Source of the DNA: JAYSYM01 sp964543475
GTDB taxonomy: Bacteria > Bdellovibrionota > Bdellovibrionia > Bdellovibrionales > JAMPXM01
Assembly (NCBI GenBank): GCA_964543475.1
Contig: CAZIYJ010000001.1
Location: forward strand, 620,001 to 684,000
Reading direction: 5' to 3'
Length of the DNA: 64,000 nucleotides
The first letter of the stretch is position 1. Each line of letters begins with the position of its first letter. This document shows, piece after piece, positions 26,580 through 34,440 of the stretch. Below the pieces are notes generated by a model. The model saw only the letters and a list, made by a program, of their open reading frames with translations. It did not search any database and was not told the DNA's origin. Position numbers and translations under genes: made by a program.

Positions 26580-26852
26580 CTAGCGAACCATTTCTTTGAA
26601 TTCAGCGCCTGGACGGAATTTTGGGTACCATGCAGCTGGAATTTTGATTGTCTTGCCAGTTTGTGGGTTACGGCCCATGCGTGCTTTACGCTTTGATTTT
26701 GTGAAAGTTCCGAAACCAACGAGTTTCACTTCGTCGCCTTTTTTAACTTGTTTGCGGATTAGTTCGATTGCTGCGTCCAAAACGCGCTCTGTTTGCGCTT
26801 TTGAAGTATTTGTCGTTGCTGATAAAGCATCGATAAATTGTGCTTTGTTCAT
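26580..26852 (-). CDS. hup: DNA-binding protein HU
   Basis: A 90-residue HU/IHF family protein. It starts MNKAQFIDALSATTNTSKAQ and has the family signature GFGTFTKSKRKARMGRNPQT followed by GKTIKIPA at the beta-arm. Only HU-like features are seen, so I call HU rather than IHF. It bends and compacts DNA in the nucleoid. It has its own promoter and terminator. A five-pair hairpin (GGCCT/AGGCC, 26865-26878) sits directly before the GAGGAG ribosome site. Confidence 0.94.
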   Translation of the reverse strand: MNKAQFIDALSATTNTSKAQTERVLDAAIELIRKQVKKGDEVKLVGFGTFTKSKRKARMGRNPQTGKTIKIPAAWYPKFRPGAEFKEMVR

Positions 26853-26908
26853 GTGTATCTCCTCGGCCTGTGAAGGCCACTGTTGTTGTAAGAACTTTGC
26901 TTAACGAA

Positions 26909-26937
26909 ATTTGAAGCGATGAGAAAAATTGCGTCAA
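26909..26937 (-). promoter_or_regulatory. sigma-70 type promoter of hup
   Basis: On the minus strand TTGACG (26937-26932) is followed after 17 bases by TCAAAT (26914-26909). The spacing is ideal and the -35 is near consensus. The resulting leader would be about 50 bases and includes the GGCCT/AGGCC hairpin next to the ribosome site. Confidence 0.55.
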
Positions 26938-27025
26938 CAACTAATTGCAGGATTTTCGCCTTGAGAGCTTAAACTGGGCATATTTAGCTGTAAAAGTAGC
27001 CGAGTGAGCGGATATTAACGTCACT

Positions 27026-27232
27026 TCAGTGCTGAGGATCTTCGCCTGATTCGCCGTCGTCGTCCGATGATTCAGCATCGATGTCGGCAACTGCTTGAAC
27101 TGGAACTCTGTATTTCTCGTCAGCCCACGCACCAAGATCAATGAGGCTGCATCTCTCCGAGCAGAACGGTCGGAATTTGTTATCTGGAGTGTATTCGGCA
27201 GAGACTCCGCATGTAGGGCATCGAACTTTCAT
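27026..27232 (-). CDS. yacG: YacG-like zinc-binding protein (DNA gyrase inhibitor family)
   Basis: A 68-residue protein with the YacG motif MKVRCPTCG and then FRPFCSERCSLIDLGAWADE, a four-cysteine zinc site (CxxC and CxxxC). An acidic tail follows. I choose the ATG at 27232, not the in-frame TTG at 27268, because that TTG is part of a perfect TTGACA -35 box. The matching -10 places the transcript start at the ATG itself. YacG binds GyrB in E. coli; that role is transferred by family. Confidence 0.85.
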   Translation of the reverse strand: MKVRCPTCGVSAEYTPDNKFRPFCSERCSLIDLGAWADEKYRVPVQAVADIDAESSDDDGESGEDPQH

Positions 27233-27238
27233 TGAGGC

Positions 27239-27268
27239 AGTGTAAAGCACGAGAATCTCTGGTGTCAA
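27239..27268 (-). promoter_or_regulatory. promoter of yacG, predicted leaderless transcript
   Basis: TTGACA (27268-27263), an 18-base spacer and TACACT (27244-27239) on the minus strand. Seven bases beyond the -10 lies the A of the yacG ATG, and no ribosome site is present. The mRNA is therefore predicted to begin with its start codon. Confidence 0.6.
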
Positions 27269-27323
27269 AAAGGTGCGGCATATTCTTTGCTTTTGTTGTG
27301 GCGAGACTAAACGGGGGACTCAG

Positions 27324-27632
27324 ATGAAAAAAAATATGTTCGCAGTTTTGCTACTTTTAATGTGCTCGACAGTATTCGCGAGTCCATTTTCCGACTGTTA
27401 CGAAAAAGCTTATCGCACCATGAGCAACGCTGAGGCGACAAAAACATGCGCAGGTGTAAGCGGAGGATTCAGCAGCTGCTATGAAAAAGCTTATCGCGTT
27501 ATGAGCAACGTCGAAGCAACAAAAGCTTGCGTTGGTGCTAGAAGAGATTTCGATGAGTGTTACGAAAAAGCATATCGGTCAATGAGCAATGCTGAGGCTG
27601 TCGAAGTCTGCGCAGCCAGAAGCTGCAATTAG
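27324..27632 (+). CDS. small secreted protein with three 27-residue Cys repeats
   Basis: A 102-residue protein starting at the ATG that follows a GGGGG ribosome site by six bases; an upstream in-frame start lacks support. A signal peptide ends STVFAS. The mature chain is three copies of one unit, CYEKAYRxMSNxEAxxxC, with cysteines at 25/42, 52/69 and 79/96. Each pair is 17 residues apart and the period is 27 residues. Each unit probably closes one disulfide in a helix hairpin. I do not recognise the family. An envelope or secreted role is inferred from the signal and the cysteines. Confidence 0.75.
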   Translation: MKKNMFAVLLLLMCSTVFASPFSDCYEKAYRTMSNAEATKTCAGVSGGFSSCYEKAYRVMSNVEATKACVGARRDFDECYEKAYRSMSNAEAVEVCAARSCN

Positions 27633-27647
27633 TTGAGGGTCGAAGTT

Positions 27648-28262
27648 TTAGATTTGCGCTTCGAGTGGCTCGCTAATCTCGTCGATCGTCATTGAAAAGC
27701 CGGGCACGAAGTTTTTGACGAAATAGTCGACTTCAGGTGCGCGGCATAATGCTTGGATTTTTTCTCCGATAGATTTTTGGGCTCGACTAAATTCTTTATT
27801 GCCCGCAGCAAGTTCTTCTAAACATTTGATGTAGGCGCAAATCGAATCAGCAGCTTTAACCATGTTCGCAGCTTCTGATTCTGTCTCTGGTATATCGAGA
27901 AGTTCGCGATACTCAGGCCGAAATTCAGCTGGCAGAAGCTTTAGCAGTTGCTCAGTCGAATGACTTTCTATTTCTTGGTAAGCTTTGCGAATCTCATCGT
28001 TATAATATTTTACAGGCGTCGGAAGATCTCCGGTGAGCACTTCGGTTGCATCATGAAAGATCGCAAAGAGTGCTACTTTTTCTGGAGCAATGCTTCCGCC
28101 AAAATATTTTTTCTTAATCAGCGCCAGCGCGTGAGCAACGACAGCAACTTGCAGGCTGTGCTCTTGAACATTTTCTCGCTGAGTGCAACGCATGAGACTC
28201 CAGCGATCAATGAGTTTCATCCGCGCAAGATAAGCAAAAAAATGATGTGGGGTTTTGTCCAT
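27648..28262 (-). CDS. HD-domain 5'-nucleotidase, YfbR-like
   Basis: A 204-residue HD-domain protein. The metal-binding residues are in ENVQEHSLQVAVVAHALALI and ALFAIFHDATEVLTGDLPTP (the HD pair). PVKYYNDEIRKAYQEIE and a C-terminal ADSICAYIKCLEEL helix match YfbR-type 5'-deoxynucleotidases, which dephosphorylate deoxynucleoside monophosphates. For a predator that degrades prey DNA this could serve nucleotide salvage; that is inference. Confidence 0.88.
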   Translation of the reverse strand: MDKTPHHFFAYLARMKLIDRWSLMRCTQRENVQEHSLQVAVVAHALALIKKKYFGGSIAPEKVALFAIFHDATEVLTGDLPTPVKYYNDEIRKAYQEIESHSTEQLLKLLPAEFRPEYRELLDIPETESEAANMVKAADSICAYIKCLEELAAGNKEFSRAQKSIGEKIQALCRAPEVDYFVKNFVPGFSMTIDEISEPLEAQI

Positions 28263-28446
28263 CGAGACTACTTATGGCACTTTCTTGATTTTGTCTAGAA
28301 ACCTGATCGCGTTGCTAAATTTCCGCGCTAGCGCTCAAAGGCCCACTACGAGATTTCCACACCTATAAGTTGGGAAATCACAGAGGGCACAATCGATGAT
28401 AGCTGATCGCCAACCAGATGCAGAGTAGTAGATTATTGATTTAAAA

Positions 28447-28752
28447 TTATTGCTCTTTTTTCTTGAGCTGACCTGTTGATAGTAAATCACCCACTTTGAC
28501 GCCCTCACGATCGAACACCGACCCTTTTTCGACTTTGACCACTTTCATTACAGATTGACCAGTTTTTGGGTCTTTTGTTGGAGACAATTGAATTTGCTGG
28601 AGAAGTTTCGGTAGGTTTTGTGTTTCTTCCGCCGTAGCTTTCGACAGAATATCATTGAATTGTTTAATCTCCGCATGTGCGTGCAAAGCAAAAAATAAAA
28701 GTGCAGCGATAGTAATAATTCGAAATTGGTTTTTAGTTTCTAACAAGCGCAT
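28447..28752 (-). CDS. exported PDZ-like protein coupled to the SQR gene
   Basis: About 101 residues from the ATG that overlaps the stop of the oxidoreductase gene (TAATG); a longer reading frame exists but runs inside that gene. An N-terminal hydrophobic stretch (RIITIAALLFFALHAHA) is a signal peptide. The end has the form of half a PDZ domain (VMKVVKVEKGSVFDREGVKV, then GDLLSTG), as in the C-terminus of GspC-type proteins, and is too short to be a complete one. Function unknown. Confidence 0.68.
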   Translation of the reverse strand: MRLLETKNQFRIITIAALLFFALHAHAEIKQFNDILSKATAEETQNLPKLLQQIQLSPTKDPKTGQSVMKVVKVEKGSVFDREGVKVGDLLSTGQLKKKEQ

Positions 28753-29987
28753 TACAAACGGCCTTTCATCATCCCATGCCAGTACATCTTCGGTAATAGA
28801 TCTTTCTTTAAAATCCACATGCTACGGCGCTCTTGGGTCATGTCCATTGGGAACGACGGCAGAAGTTTTCCGTCGTAACCGAACTCCGCTAAGATTACTT
28901 TTCCGACGCCAGTGATGAGTGGGCAAGATGAGTAGCCGTCATAGCGTGCTGTTGGCGAAGCGCCATTCATCACTTGCAGTAAATTTCTCACGACAACAGG
29001 AGCTTGTTTTCGAATGGCAGCGCCAGTTTTTGAATTCGGAACTCCGGTGACATCACCGATGCCGAAGGTGCGCGGATCGTCTTGGTGCTGAAGAGTGTGT
29101 TGATCTACTTTAAGCCAGCCGGTTTGTGGGCCCGAAGTGAAAGCTAAACCTGATTTAGAAATAAAATCATGAGCGCTCATTGGCGGCACGACATGCAAGA
29201 GATCGTATTTTGTTTCGATAGTTTCAACTTTAGTTTGAAGAATGCCATCGACGTTTTGTTCGATGGTCTTCTCAAAAACAGCGACTTTGCTCTCGGCACG
29301 AACTTCAACTAGTTTGTGTGAAAACCAAAGATCGATATCTTTTCGACTAGCAACTTCCATTAAAGGTTTTGCAAATGACGGCACACCAAAGATCACTTTG
29401 CCAGCGACCGAGAAAATCACTTTTGATTTTTGCCGTACGCCGTTTTTGCGGAAGATCTCGTCTGCCAAATACATAATTTTTTGAGGAGCACCGGCGCATT
29501 TAATCGGAACGGGTGGCATTGTGAAAATCGCCGTTCCTCCCTTGAAGTTTTCGATCATCTCTCCGGTTTTCTCTGCGTCGTTATATTGGTAGATGCTGCA
29601 GAGCCCATTTTTACCGAGATGACCTTCGACACCTTTAATTTTATTGAAATCTAATTTCAATCCAGTTGCGACCACAAGAAATTCATAAGTGATCTCAACT
29701 CCAGAGGTGCAAATTACTTTTCGTTCATTAGTTTTAATTTCGAGAACCGATTCTTGAACCCAATTCACATTTTTAGGAATTAACTGAGCAAGAGGTTTAC
29801 CAGTAACTTCTTTTTTTACGAGACCTGCACCAACGAGAGTCCAGAGCGGTTGGTAGTAGTGGGTCTCGGCCTGATCAACGATCGTTACGTGACCTGCTCC
29901 GAGAATGCGACTTAGGCGCGCTGCAACCGAAATTCCGCCCGTGCCCGCACCAAGAATAAGAACTTTAGTGTTTTTTTGTAACTGCAT
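28752..29987 (-). CDS. sqr: sulfide:quinone oxidoreductase, mitochondrial (SQOR) type
   Basis: A 411-residue FAD protein with the N-terminal dinucleotide fold VLILGAGTGGISVAARLSRI. The two redox cysteines of the eukaryote-like group are in PIKCAGAPQKIMYL (Cys164) and YDGYSSCPLITG (Cys355). The stretch VILAEFGYDGKLLPSFP and the end LPKMYWHGMMKGRL also follow mitochondrial SQOR closely. It oxidises sulfide and passes electrons to quinone at the inner membrane. The downstream PDZ-like gene is translationally coupled. Confidence 0.9.
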   Translation of the reverse strand: MQLQKNTKVLILGAGTGGISVAARLSRILGAGHVTIVDQAETHYYQPLWTLVGAGLVKKEVTGKPLAQLIPKNVNWVQESVLEIKTNERKVICTSGVEITYEFLVVATGLKLDFNKIKGVEGHLGKNGLCSIYQYNDAEKTGEMIENFKGGTAIFTMPPVPIKCAGAPQKIMYLADEIFRKNGVRQKSKVIFSVAGKVIFGVPSFAKPLMEVASRKDIDLWFSHKLVEVRAESKVAVFEKTIEQNVDGILQTKVETIETKYDLLHVVPPMSAHDFISKSGLAFTSGPQTGWLKVDQHTLQHQDDPRTFGIGDVTGVPNSKTGAAIRKQAPVVVRNLLQVMNGASPTARYDGYSSCPLITGVGKVILAEFGYDGKLLPSFPMDMTQERRSMWILKKDLLPKMYWHGMMKGRL

Positions 29988-30035
29988 TCAAAATAGGTAT
30001 CAGGTTCCGCTCAGAAAAACAAAAGGCAAAAAGCT

Positions 30036-30446
30036 CTAGGCTTCTCCGAAAGAAGAACAAGTTACTTTTACTTTGCGTTGAATCTTTGAGTTGTTTTCCG
30101 ATCTGATCGAGATGGTCGCGGTTCCAGAAAAGAATTGTTCGTCGCCGTCGTCTTTAATTAGGTTCGATGCCTTTACGGAAACATGGTCGCCGTCATCAAA
30201 GTTGGTCAACGAAATTGATGCGTCTTTGCCGACAACGTACTTTCCCGGCATTACTGACTTTGAAACTTCGTTAATTGAAACCGTGATTGCGCCGTAAAGA
30301 CGGTCATACTTTTGCATTTCAACATTGGGACGTAGCTCCCAAGAGATGTTAATTCCTGCTCCGTCCGTACAGTCGAAGTTTCGAGAAATTGCGGCCTGTG
30401 ATGCTGAGGTAAACATTAAAACAGTAAGTGCCATTGCTAATTTCAT
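30036..30446 (-). CDS. small exported protein of unknown function
   Basis: 136 residues from the ATG with GGAG five bases upstream (30446). A signal peptide (MKLAMALTVLMFTSASQA) is followed by a beta-rich mature domain of about 115 residues with two cysteines. I do not recognise a family. It lies 28 bases after a lipoprotein gene on the same strand and is probably co-transcribed with it. Confidence 0.7.
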   Translation of the reverse strand: MKLAMALTVLMFTSASQAAISRNFDCTDGAGINISWELRPNVEMQKYDRLYGAITVSINEVSKSVMPGKYVVGKDASISLTNFDDGDHVSVKASNLIKDDGDEQFFSGTATISIRSENNSKIQRKVKVTCSSFGEA

Positions 30447-30474
30447 AGAATCTCCAGTCAATTTGATTTTAGAT

Positions 30475-31104
30475 CTAGTAACGATAGAGCTGAACTGTAC
30501 CCATTGGCTGACCGCGGTAAGTCACTTCGCCAGTCATCATGAGTGATGAAGGCAAGCCTTGCTGAATGATGATTACTAAACCGTTGTCGTGTTGTGCACT
30601 CCAGCTTCCAGTCCCTTGAACACCAGAGGCGCGAATTTCCATTCCAGCACTGTTGTTGATTGGGTAGATACGGCCTTCAAATAAAACTTCAGGAGCTACT
30701 GCACCGTAATTTCCGCGAGCGCCAACTTTGATTTGTACGCGTGATGCATTCTGATCGAAGCGCATTTTCACGTAGCCACGTTTAGCATATGTCTTACAGT
30801 TCCAGCTTCCGAACGTCGTCGACCAATTCAACTGACCTGGATGATTGTTCCATCCGTTGTTTTGGCAAAAGCCACCGTATTGTCCGAGCATCGCAGCGAA
30901 TGCGCCCTCTCCGATATTTTCAAGTGTGCCGGCAACGCGATTTCCGCCGATGCTAAATTGGCCCGGTACGCAACCGACTGCTCCAGCCGCGCAATATCCG
31001 AATCCACCATTAGGGTTTGGATTCGCAACCGAATCATTTTTCTTTCCACAAGCCGTCATTCCAGTTGCAACAACAGTAGCTAGAGCCAACATGAGGTAAC
31101 GCAT
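30475..31104 (-). CDS. lipoprotein of unknown function
   Basis: 209 residues with a lipoprotein signal ending GMTACGKK. The mature part is Gly/Asn-rich with several cysteines and aromatic residues (for example GGFGYCAAGAVGC and YGGFCQNNGWNNHPG). It is probably a beta-rich outer-membrane or surface protein. No family recognised. An AGGAGAGG ribosome site precedes the ATG. Confidence 0.75.
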   Translation of the reverse strand: MRYLMLALATVVATGMTACGKKNDSVANPNPNGGFGYCAAGAVGCVPGQFSIGGNRVAGTLENIGEGAFAAMLGQYGGFCQNNGWNNHPGQLNWSTTFGSWNCKTYAKRGYVKMRFDQNASRVQIKVGARGNYGAVAPEVLFEGRIYPINNSAGMEIRASGVQGTGSWSAQHDNGLVIIIQQGLPSSLMMTGEVTYRGQPMGTVQLYRY

Positions 31105-31267
31105 AACCTCTCCTTATTAAGTAACCGAGCGGTCTACCACTCGTAGTCACTTAAGCAATATTCACTTTTTGGGCCAAATCGGCTCGAAGGGCAGTTTTTG
31201 CGGAGAGAAGGTAAGTAATTGATTTTATTATCTATTTAAAGGCGGTTTTTTTGAGGAAGGGGGAGCC

Positions 31268-31323
31268 GTAGGCGCCTACCCTGAATACCGATTGATCGAA
31301 GTGACGACTTACGCCGTCACTTC
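31268..31323. repeat. two perfect dyads in a 224-base gap
   Basis: GTAGGCGCCTAC (31268-31279) is a perfect 12-base palindrome. GAAGTGACG (31298-31306) and CGTCACTTC (31315-31323) form a nine-pair hairpin just before the stop of the small membrane protein gene. Neither has a U-tract. They may be protein-binding or RNA-processing sites. Otherwise I see nothing in 31105-31328. Confidence 0.4.
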
Positions 31324-31328
31324 AGAAG

Positions 31329-31511
31329 TTATTCGTTAACAGAAATTTCGACCGGGGCCGAGTGAGCAGGCGGAGCTGCCAAGAACACGAAAGTCATTCC
31401 AAACAAGATTGCAAAATAGATCAGGGCAAAGCGCATCCCGATATCCATAGAATGTGGGTTAGATACTGCTTCTTCTTTTTTCGATTTTTTGTCAGTTTTT
31501 TCGCGAGCCAT
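31329..31511 (-). CDS. small single-span membrane protein
   Basis: 60 residues from the ATG at 31511, which has GAGGATGAG just upstream. The N-terminus is very basic (MAREKTDKKSKKEEAVS), then one membrane span (MRFALIYFAILFGMTFVFLA) and a short Pro/Ala tail. No family recognised. The charge pattern predicts a cytoplasmic N-terminus. Confidence 0.6.
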   Translation of the reverse strand: MAREKTDKKSKKEEAVSNPHSMDIGMRFALIYFAILFGMTFVFLAAPPAHSAPVEISVNE

Positions 31512-31695
31512 CTCATCCTCCTTGCTCATAAGCGATTGGAACAATCGGCATTCAGAGCAACGAATATCTTAAGTAGCAAACCGGAGACCATTTGTCCTGT
31601 GACTGTTTTCAGACATTTAGCGGTCCCGCCATGGAACTAGACATGAAAAACTTCTGTGCATGACGCCGATGATTGCGTCTGGATATAGTTAAGAA

Positions 31696-32991
31696 ATGCC
31701 GGTTTGGACGACATATAAAGAAAAAATTAAAAATCTTTCTGAGAAGATTGTTGATGTTCAACGACCTATCAAAATTCTCAATTCAATTAAGTGGGATCAG
31801 CAAATCGAAGAAGATTTTTTTGCCAATGGCGGAAAAGAACTTCCGAAGGTTGATGCTGAATACTATCAAAAAATTTCGTTAGATTTTGATCCTGCAAAGA
31901 AGCGCGACGAGCTTAATCATTTGTTGATCGATATTCGCCGCGACCTCGGTGACCAAGATGAACTCGGCTGCTTACTCACAGACATGGTCGATCAATACCG
32001 AACTGTCGTCGATATGCTCGAGGCTCGCGGAACGAAAAAGTTTTACGAATGTAGCCGCAATCTTTATGGCTCACCTAAAGATCAGTTTTTTGACAACAAC
32101 CTCACGATTCTTGAGCAAGGGAGATTGCTCTACTCGATTCTGTCAAATCTCGAGGGAAAAGAGTTAGGACGCGAATACCCTAAAGTGATCGAAGGAAGTG
32201 TTGTTGTTGAAGAGTTAAAGCGCCGATTTGAGAAATCGTTCATGAATGGTTTTGTCGAAGTTCGCCTCGATGATGGAATTGTCGCCGATTCCGCAGCGGG
32301 CGGTGACACTCTAAAAATTAAAGAGGGTGCCTACTTCTCAAAAAAAGATATCGACATCTTCGAAGTCCACGAAGGCTGGGTTCACATCGCAACTACGGCC
32401 AACGGTAAAAATCAGAAAGTTGCGAAGTGGCTATCGAAAGGTCCTCCTAAATGCGTTTCAACCCAAGAAGGATTAGCAGTCCTTCTTGAGATCTTTACGT
32501 TCAGCAGTTACCCAAGACGAGCGCGTGCGATCAACGATCGAATTTTAGGAATCGATAAAGCTGAAGAGGGTGCCGACTTTCTTCAGGTGTATGAATTTTA
32601 CTTAACCGAGCACTATGACGAACGCGAAGCTTTCAGAAACGCAATGCGCGTATTCAGAGGGGGAGATGTAAAAGGTCGCGCGCCTTTTACAAAAGATATC
32701 TCTTACTGCAAAGGCTTTGTTGAAAACTATAACTTTATTCGTGCGGCGATTCGCAGGGGTCACCCCGAGCTAATTCCTTTTATGTACGCTGGCAAACTGC
32801 ATGTTGACGACGTACCTCTGCTCTACCAAAAATTTCAAGAAGGCATTGTCGATGCGCCGATGCTACTTCCTCCACAGTTCGAGGATTTAACAGGCCTTGC
32901 GGTTTGGATGAGTTTCTCAAACTTTCTCACCACGATGAATATGACCAAGGTTCAAGACCACTTCGACGCCCTCTTCACGAAGCATTTGTAA
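31696..32991 (+). CDS. QEGLA-motif putative metallopeptidase (DUF1704 / MATCAP-like)
   Basis: A 431-residue protein with the DUF1704 signature. A zinc-site HExxxH occurs as HEGWVH (residues ~222-227) and is followed by the name-giving motif STQEGLAVLLEIFTFSSYP. Bacterial members are annotated as flavohemoglobin expression-modulating QEGLA proteins. The family also includes the eukaryotic tubulin tyrosine carboxypeptidases MATCAP, with the same HExxxH. A protease acting in the cytoplasm is therefore plausible; the substrate is unknown. Confidence 0.85.
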   Translation: MPVWTTYKEKIKNLSEKIVDVQRPIKILNSIKWDQQIEEDFFANGGKELPKVDAEYYQKISLDFDPAKKRDELNHLLIDIRRDLGDQDELGCLLTDMVDQYRTVVDMLEARGTKKFYECSRNLYGSPKDQFFDNNLTILEQGRLLYSILSNLEGKELGREYPKVIEGSVVVEELKRRFEKSFMNGFVEVRLDDGIVADSAAGGDTLKIKEGAYFSKKDIDIFEVHEGWVHIATTANGKNQKVAKWLSKGPPKCVSTQEGLAVLLEIFTFSSYPRRARAINDRILGIDKAEEGADFLQVYEFYLTEHYDEREAFRNAMRVFRGGDVKGRAPFTKDISYCKGFVENYNFIRAAIRRGHPELIPFMYAGKLHVDDVPLLYQKFQEGIVDAPMLLPPQFEDLTGLAVWMSFSNFLTTMNMTKVQDHFDALFTKHL

Positions 32992-33129
32992 ACCCTGGAA
33001 AAATTCTCAGACTGTCGAATTTCTGTTCAGCGCAGAATCGAAATTTTCGACTTTACTCCAACTCATACCAGCTGAAGTTGGTCTCGGACTTGTATAGGTT
33101 AAATCTGCTAATAATGATTCGAGGTAGCC

Positions 33130-34437
33130 GTGGGACGTATTCAGTTCGCTGGAATTAAAAAACTAGTTATCGCAACTGCTCTTCTTTTGCAGAGTGCATC
33201 GGTCTTTGCGCAAGAGTCAGATGTCGTGAAAAGCGTTCGCAACCAACTTCGCAATCTCAACAACACTGGAGCGTTTTGCTATGTGGTTGAGGGAGGACAA
33301 GTTCAGGGTGTGAATGCGGATCAACCGGTGCGAATTGCTTCAGTGATGAAGTTGATGACGACGTTCTGGGCCCTTGAAACTTACGGTGGTCCAAATGCGC
33401 GCTTAAAATCAACGATTCACTATCGTGCCGCAACTGGTGAGCTTCACATTGAAGGCTCGCGTGATCCGTTTGTAAATCGCGATCGGTTTTTACTGTTACT
33501 TTCTGATCTCAATCGTCTTGGTATCAAATCAGTTAATCGTTTGACCGTAGATACTAATTTCAGAATCGGGCTCGAGCTTTTTAATCCTGCCTTCAATCTC
33601 TCTGAAGGCCACGCCGCAAAGTCGACTTCAATTGTATCACCTCACGACTTGCTTGATATGTTCAATACGAAGAATTGGTTCGAATCACGAAAGAGCTATT
33701 ACGCAAAACTTCGCAGAAACAATGAGTCACTTAACCTCGTCCCTGAAATCTCATTCGAGGTGAGTCGAACAAATGTTTATACTGGGAATCCTCTTGCGGG
33801 GCAGCCTGGAGTTGTGAAGTTTGAATTTCAATCGGCACCACTCGGTGAATATTTAAAGAAGCTCAATATCCTTTCGGTTAATCCAGCAGCTGACGAGTTG
33901 TTCTGGTCACTTGGTGGCCCCGCCGGCTTTAAGAATTTTCTAGAGCGAAGTTATGAAATGGGCGCGTCGGCAGAAGACGTCAACACAGGCTCGGGTCTTC
34001 CGTTTTATGATCCAAATCGCGATGACACTTCAATGAGTTGCTCGGCTGTTGTTCGCTTGATTCGAAGAATGGATGCGAACTTAGAGCAAAAATACGGAAA
34101 AGATTTAGCGGATGTCATGATGATTTCGGGAATCGATACAGAGCCAGGAGCTACGTTTAACGACGGATCTGGCTCTCTCATCGTCAAGACCGGAACTTTA
34201 ACTGCCCCAGGAGCAGTGGCGAAAAATTTAGCCGGAGTCATGCAAACCACTGAAGGTGAAGTTTACTTTGGAATCTTCCTCAATGGTCCGGGATCAAATA
34301 GCGGTAACGTTCGTAGCGCTCTTTCTAAACTCGCATCAAAATACCGTCGAGTGCGAGTGAACCGTCGGCCGTTCGTATGGCAGCAACTTGATTCGGCGAT
34401 GCAGCTGCAAAAAGTTGTACCGATGGGTAGAAACTAA
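33130..34437 (+). CDS. dacB: exported PBP4-type D-alanyl-D-alanine carboxypeptidase/endopeptidase
   Basis: 435 residues starting with GTG, with GAGG five bases upstream. A signal peptide ends SASVFAQ. The S13 (PBP4) catalytic motifs are SVMK (Ser71-Lys74), SVN (249-251) and KTG (353-355). It lacks room for the full accessory domains of E. coli PBP4. It hydrolyses peptidoglycan cross-links in the periplasm. In Bdellovibrio, compact PBP4 enzymes are exported into prey to round it, and one of them (Bd3459) is followed by a protective ankyrin gene, as here. I infer the same role from this arrangement. Confidence 0.92.
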   Translation: MGRIQFAGIKKLVIATALLLQSASVFAQESDVVKSVRNQLRNLNNTGAFCYVVEGGQVQGVNADQPVRIASVMKLMTTFWALETYGGPNARLKSTIHYRAATGELHIEGSRDPFVNRDRFLLLLSDLNRLGIKSVNRLTVDTNFRIGLELFNPAFNLSEGHAAKSTSIVSPHDLLDMFNTKNWFESRKSYYAKLRRNNESLNLVPEISFEVSRTNVYTGNPLAGQPGVVKFEFQSAPLGEYLKKLNILSVNPAADELFWSLGGPAGFKNFLERSYEMGASAEDVNTGSGLPFYDPNRDDTSMSCSAVVRLIRRMDANLEQKYGKDLADVMMISGIDTEPGATFNDGSGSLIVKTGTLTAPGAVAKNLAGVMQTTEGEVYFGIFLNGPGSNSGNVRSALSKLASKYRRVRVNRRPFVWQQLDSAMQLQKVVPMGRN

Positions 34438-34440
34438 TTT

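Noticed and set aside
27233..27268. TTG start for yacG
   Set aside because: The TTG is part of the TTGACA -35 box of the gene's own promoter.
28325..28379. GCGCTAGCGC palindrome and GATTTCC/GGAAATC hairpin after the PDZ-like gene
   Set aside because: Both dyads are real but short and lack a U-tract; nothing shows that they are terminators or operators.
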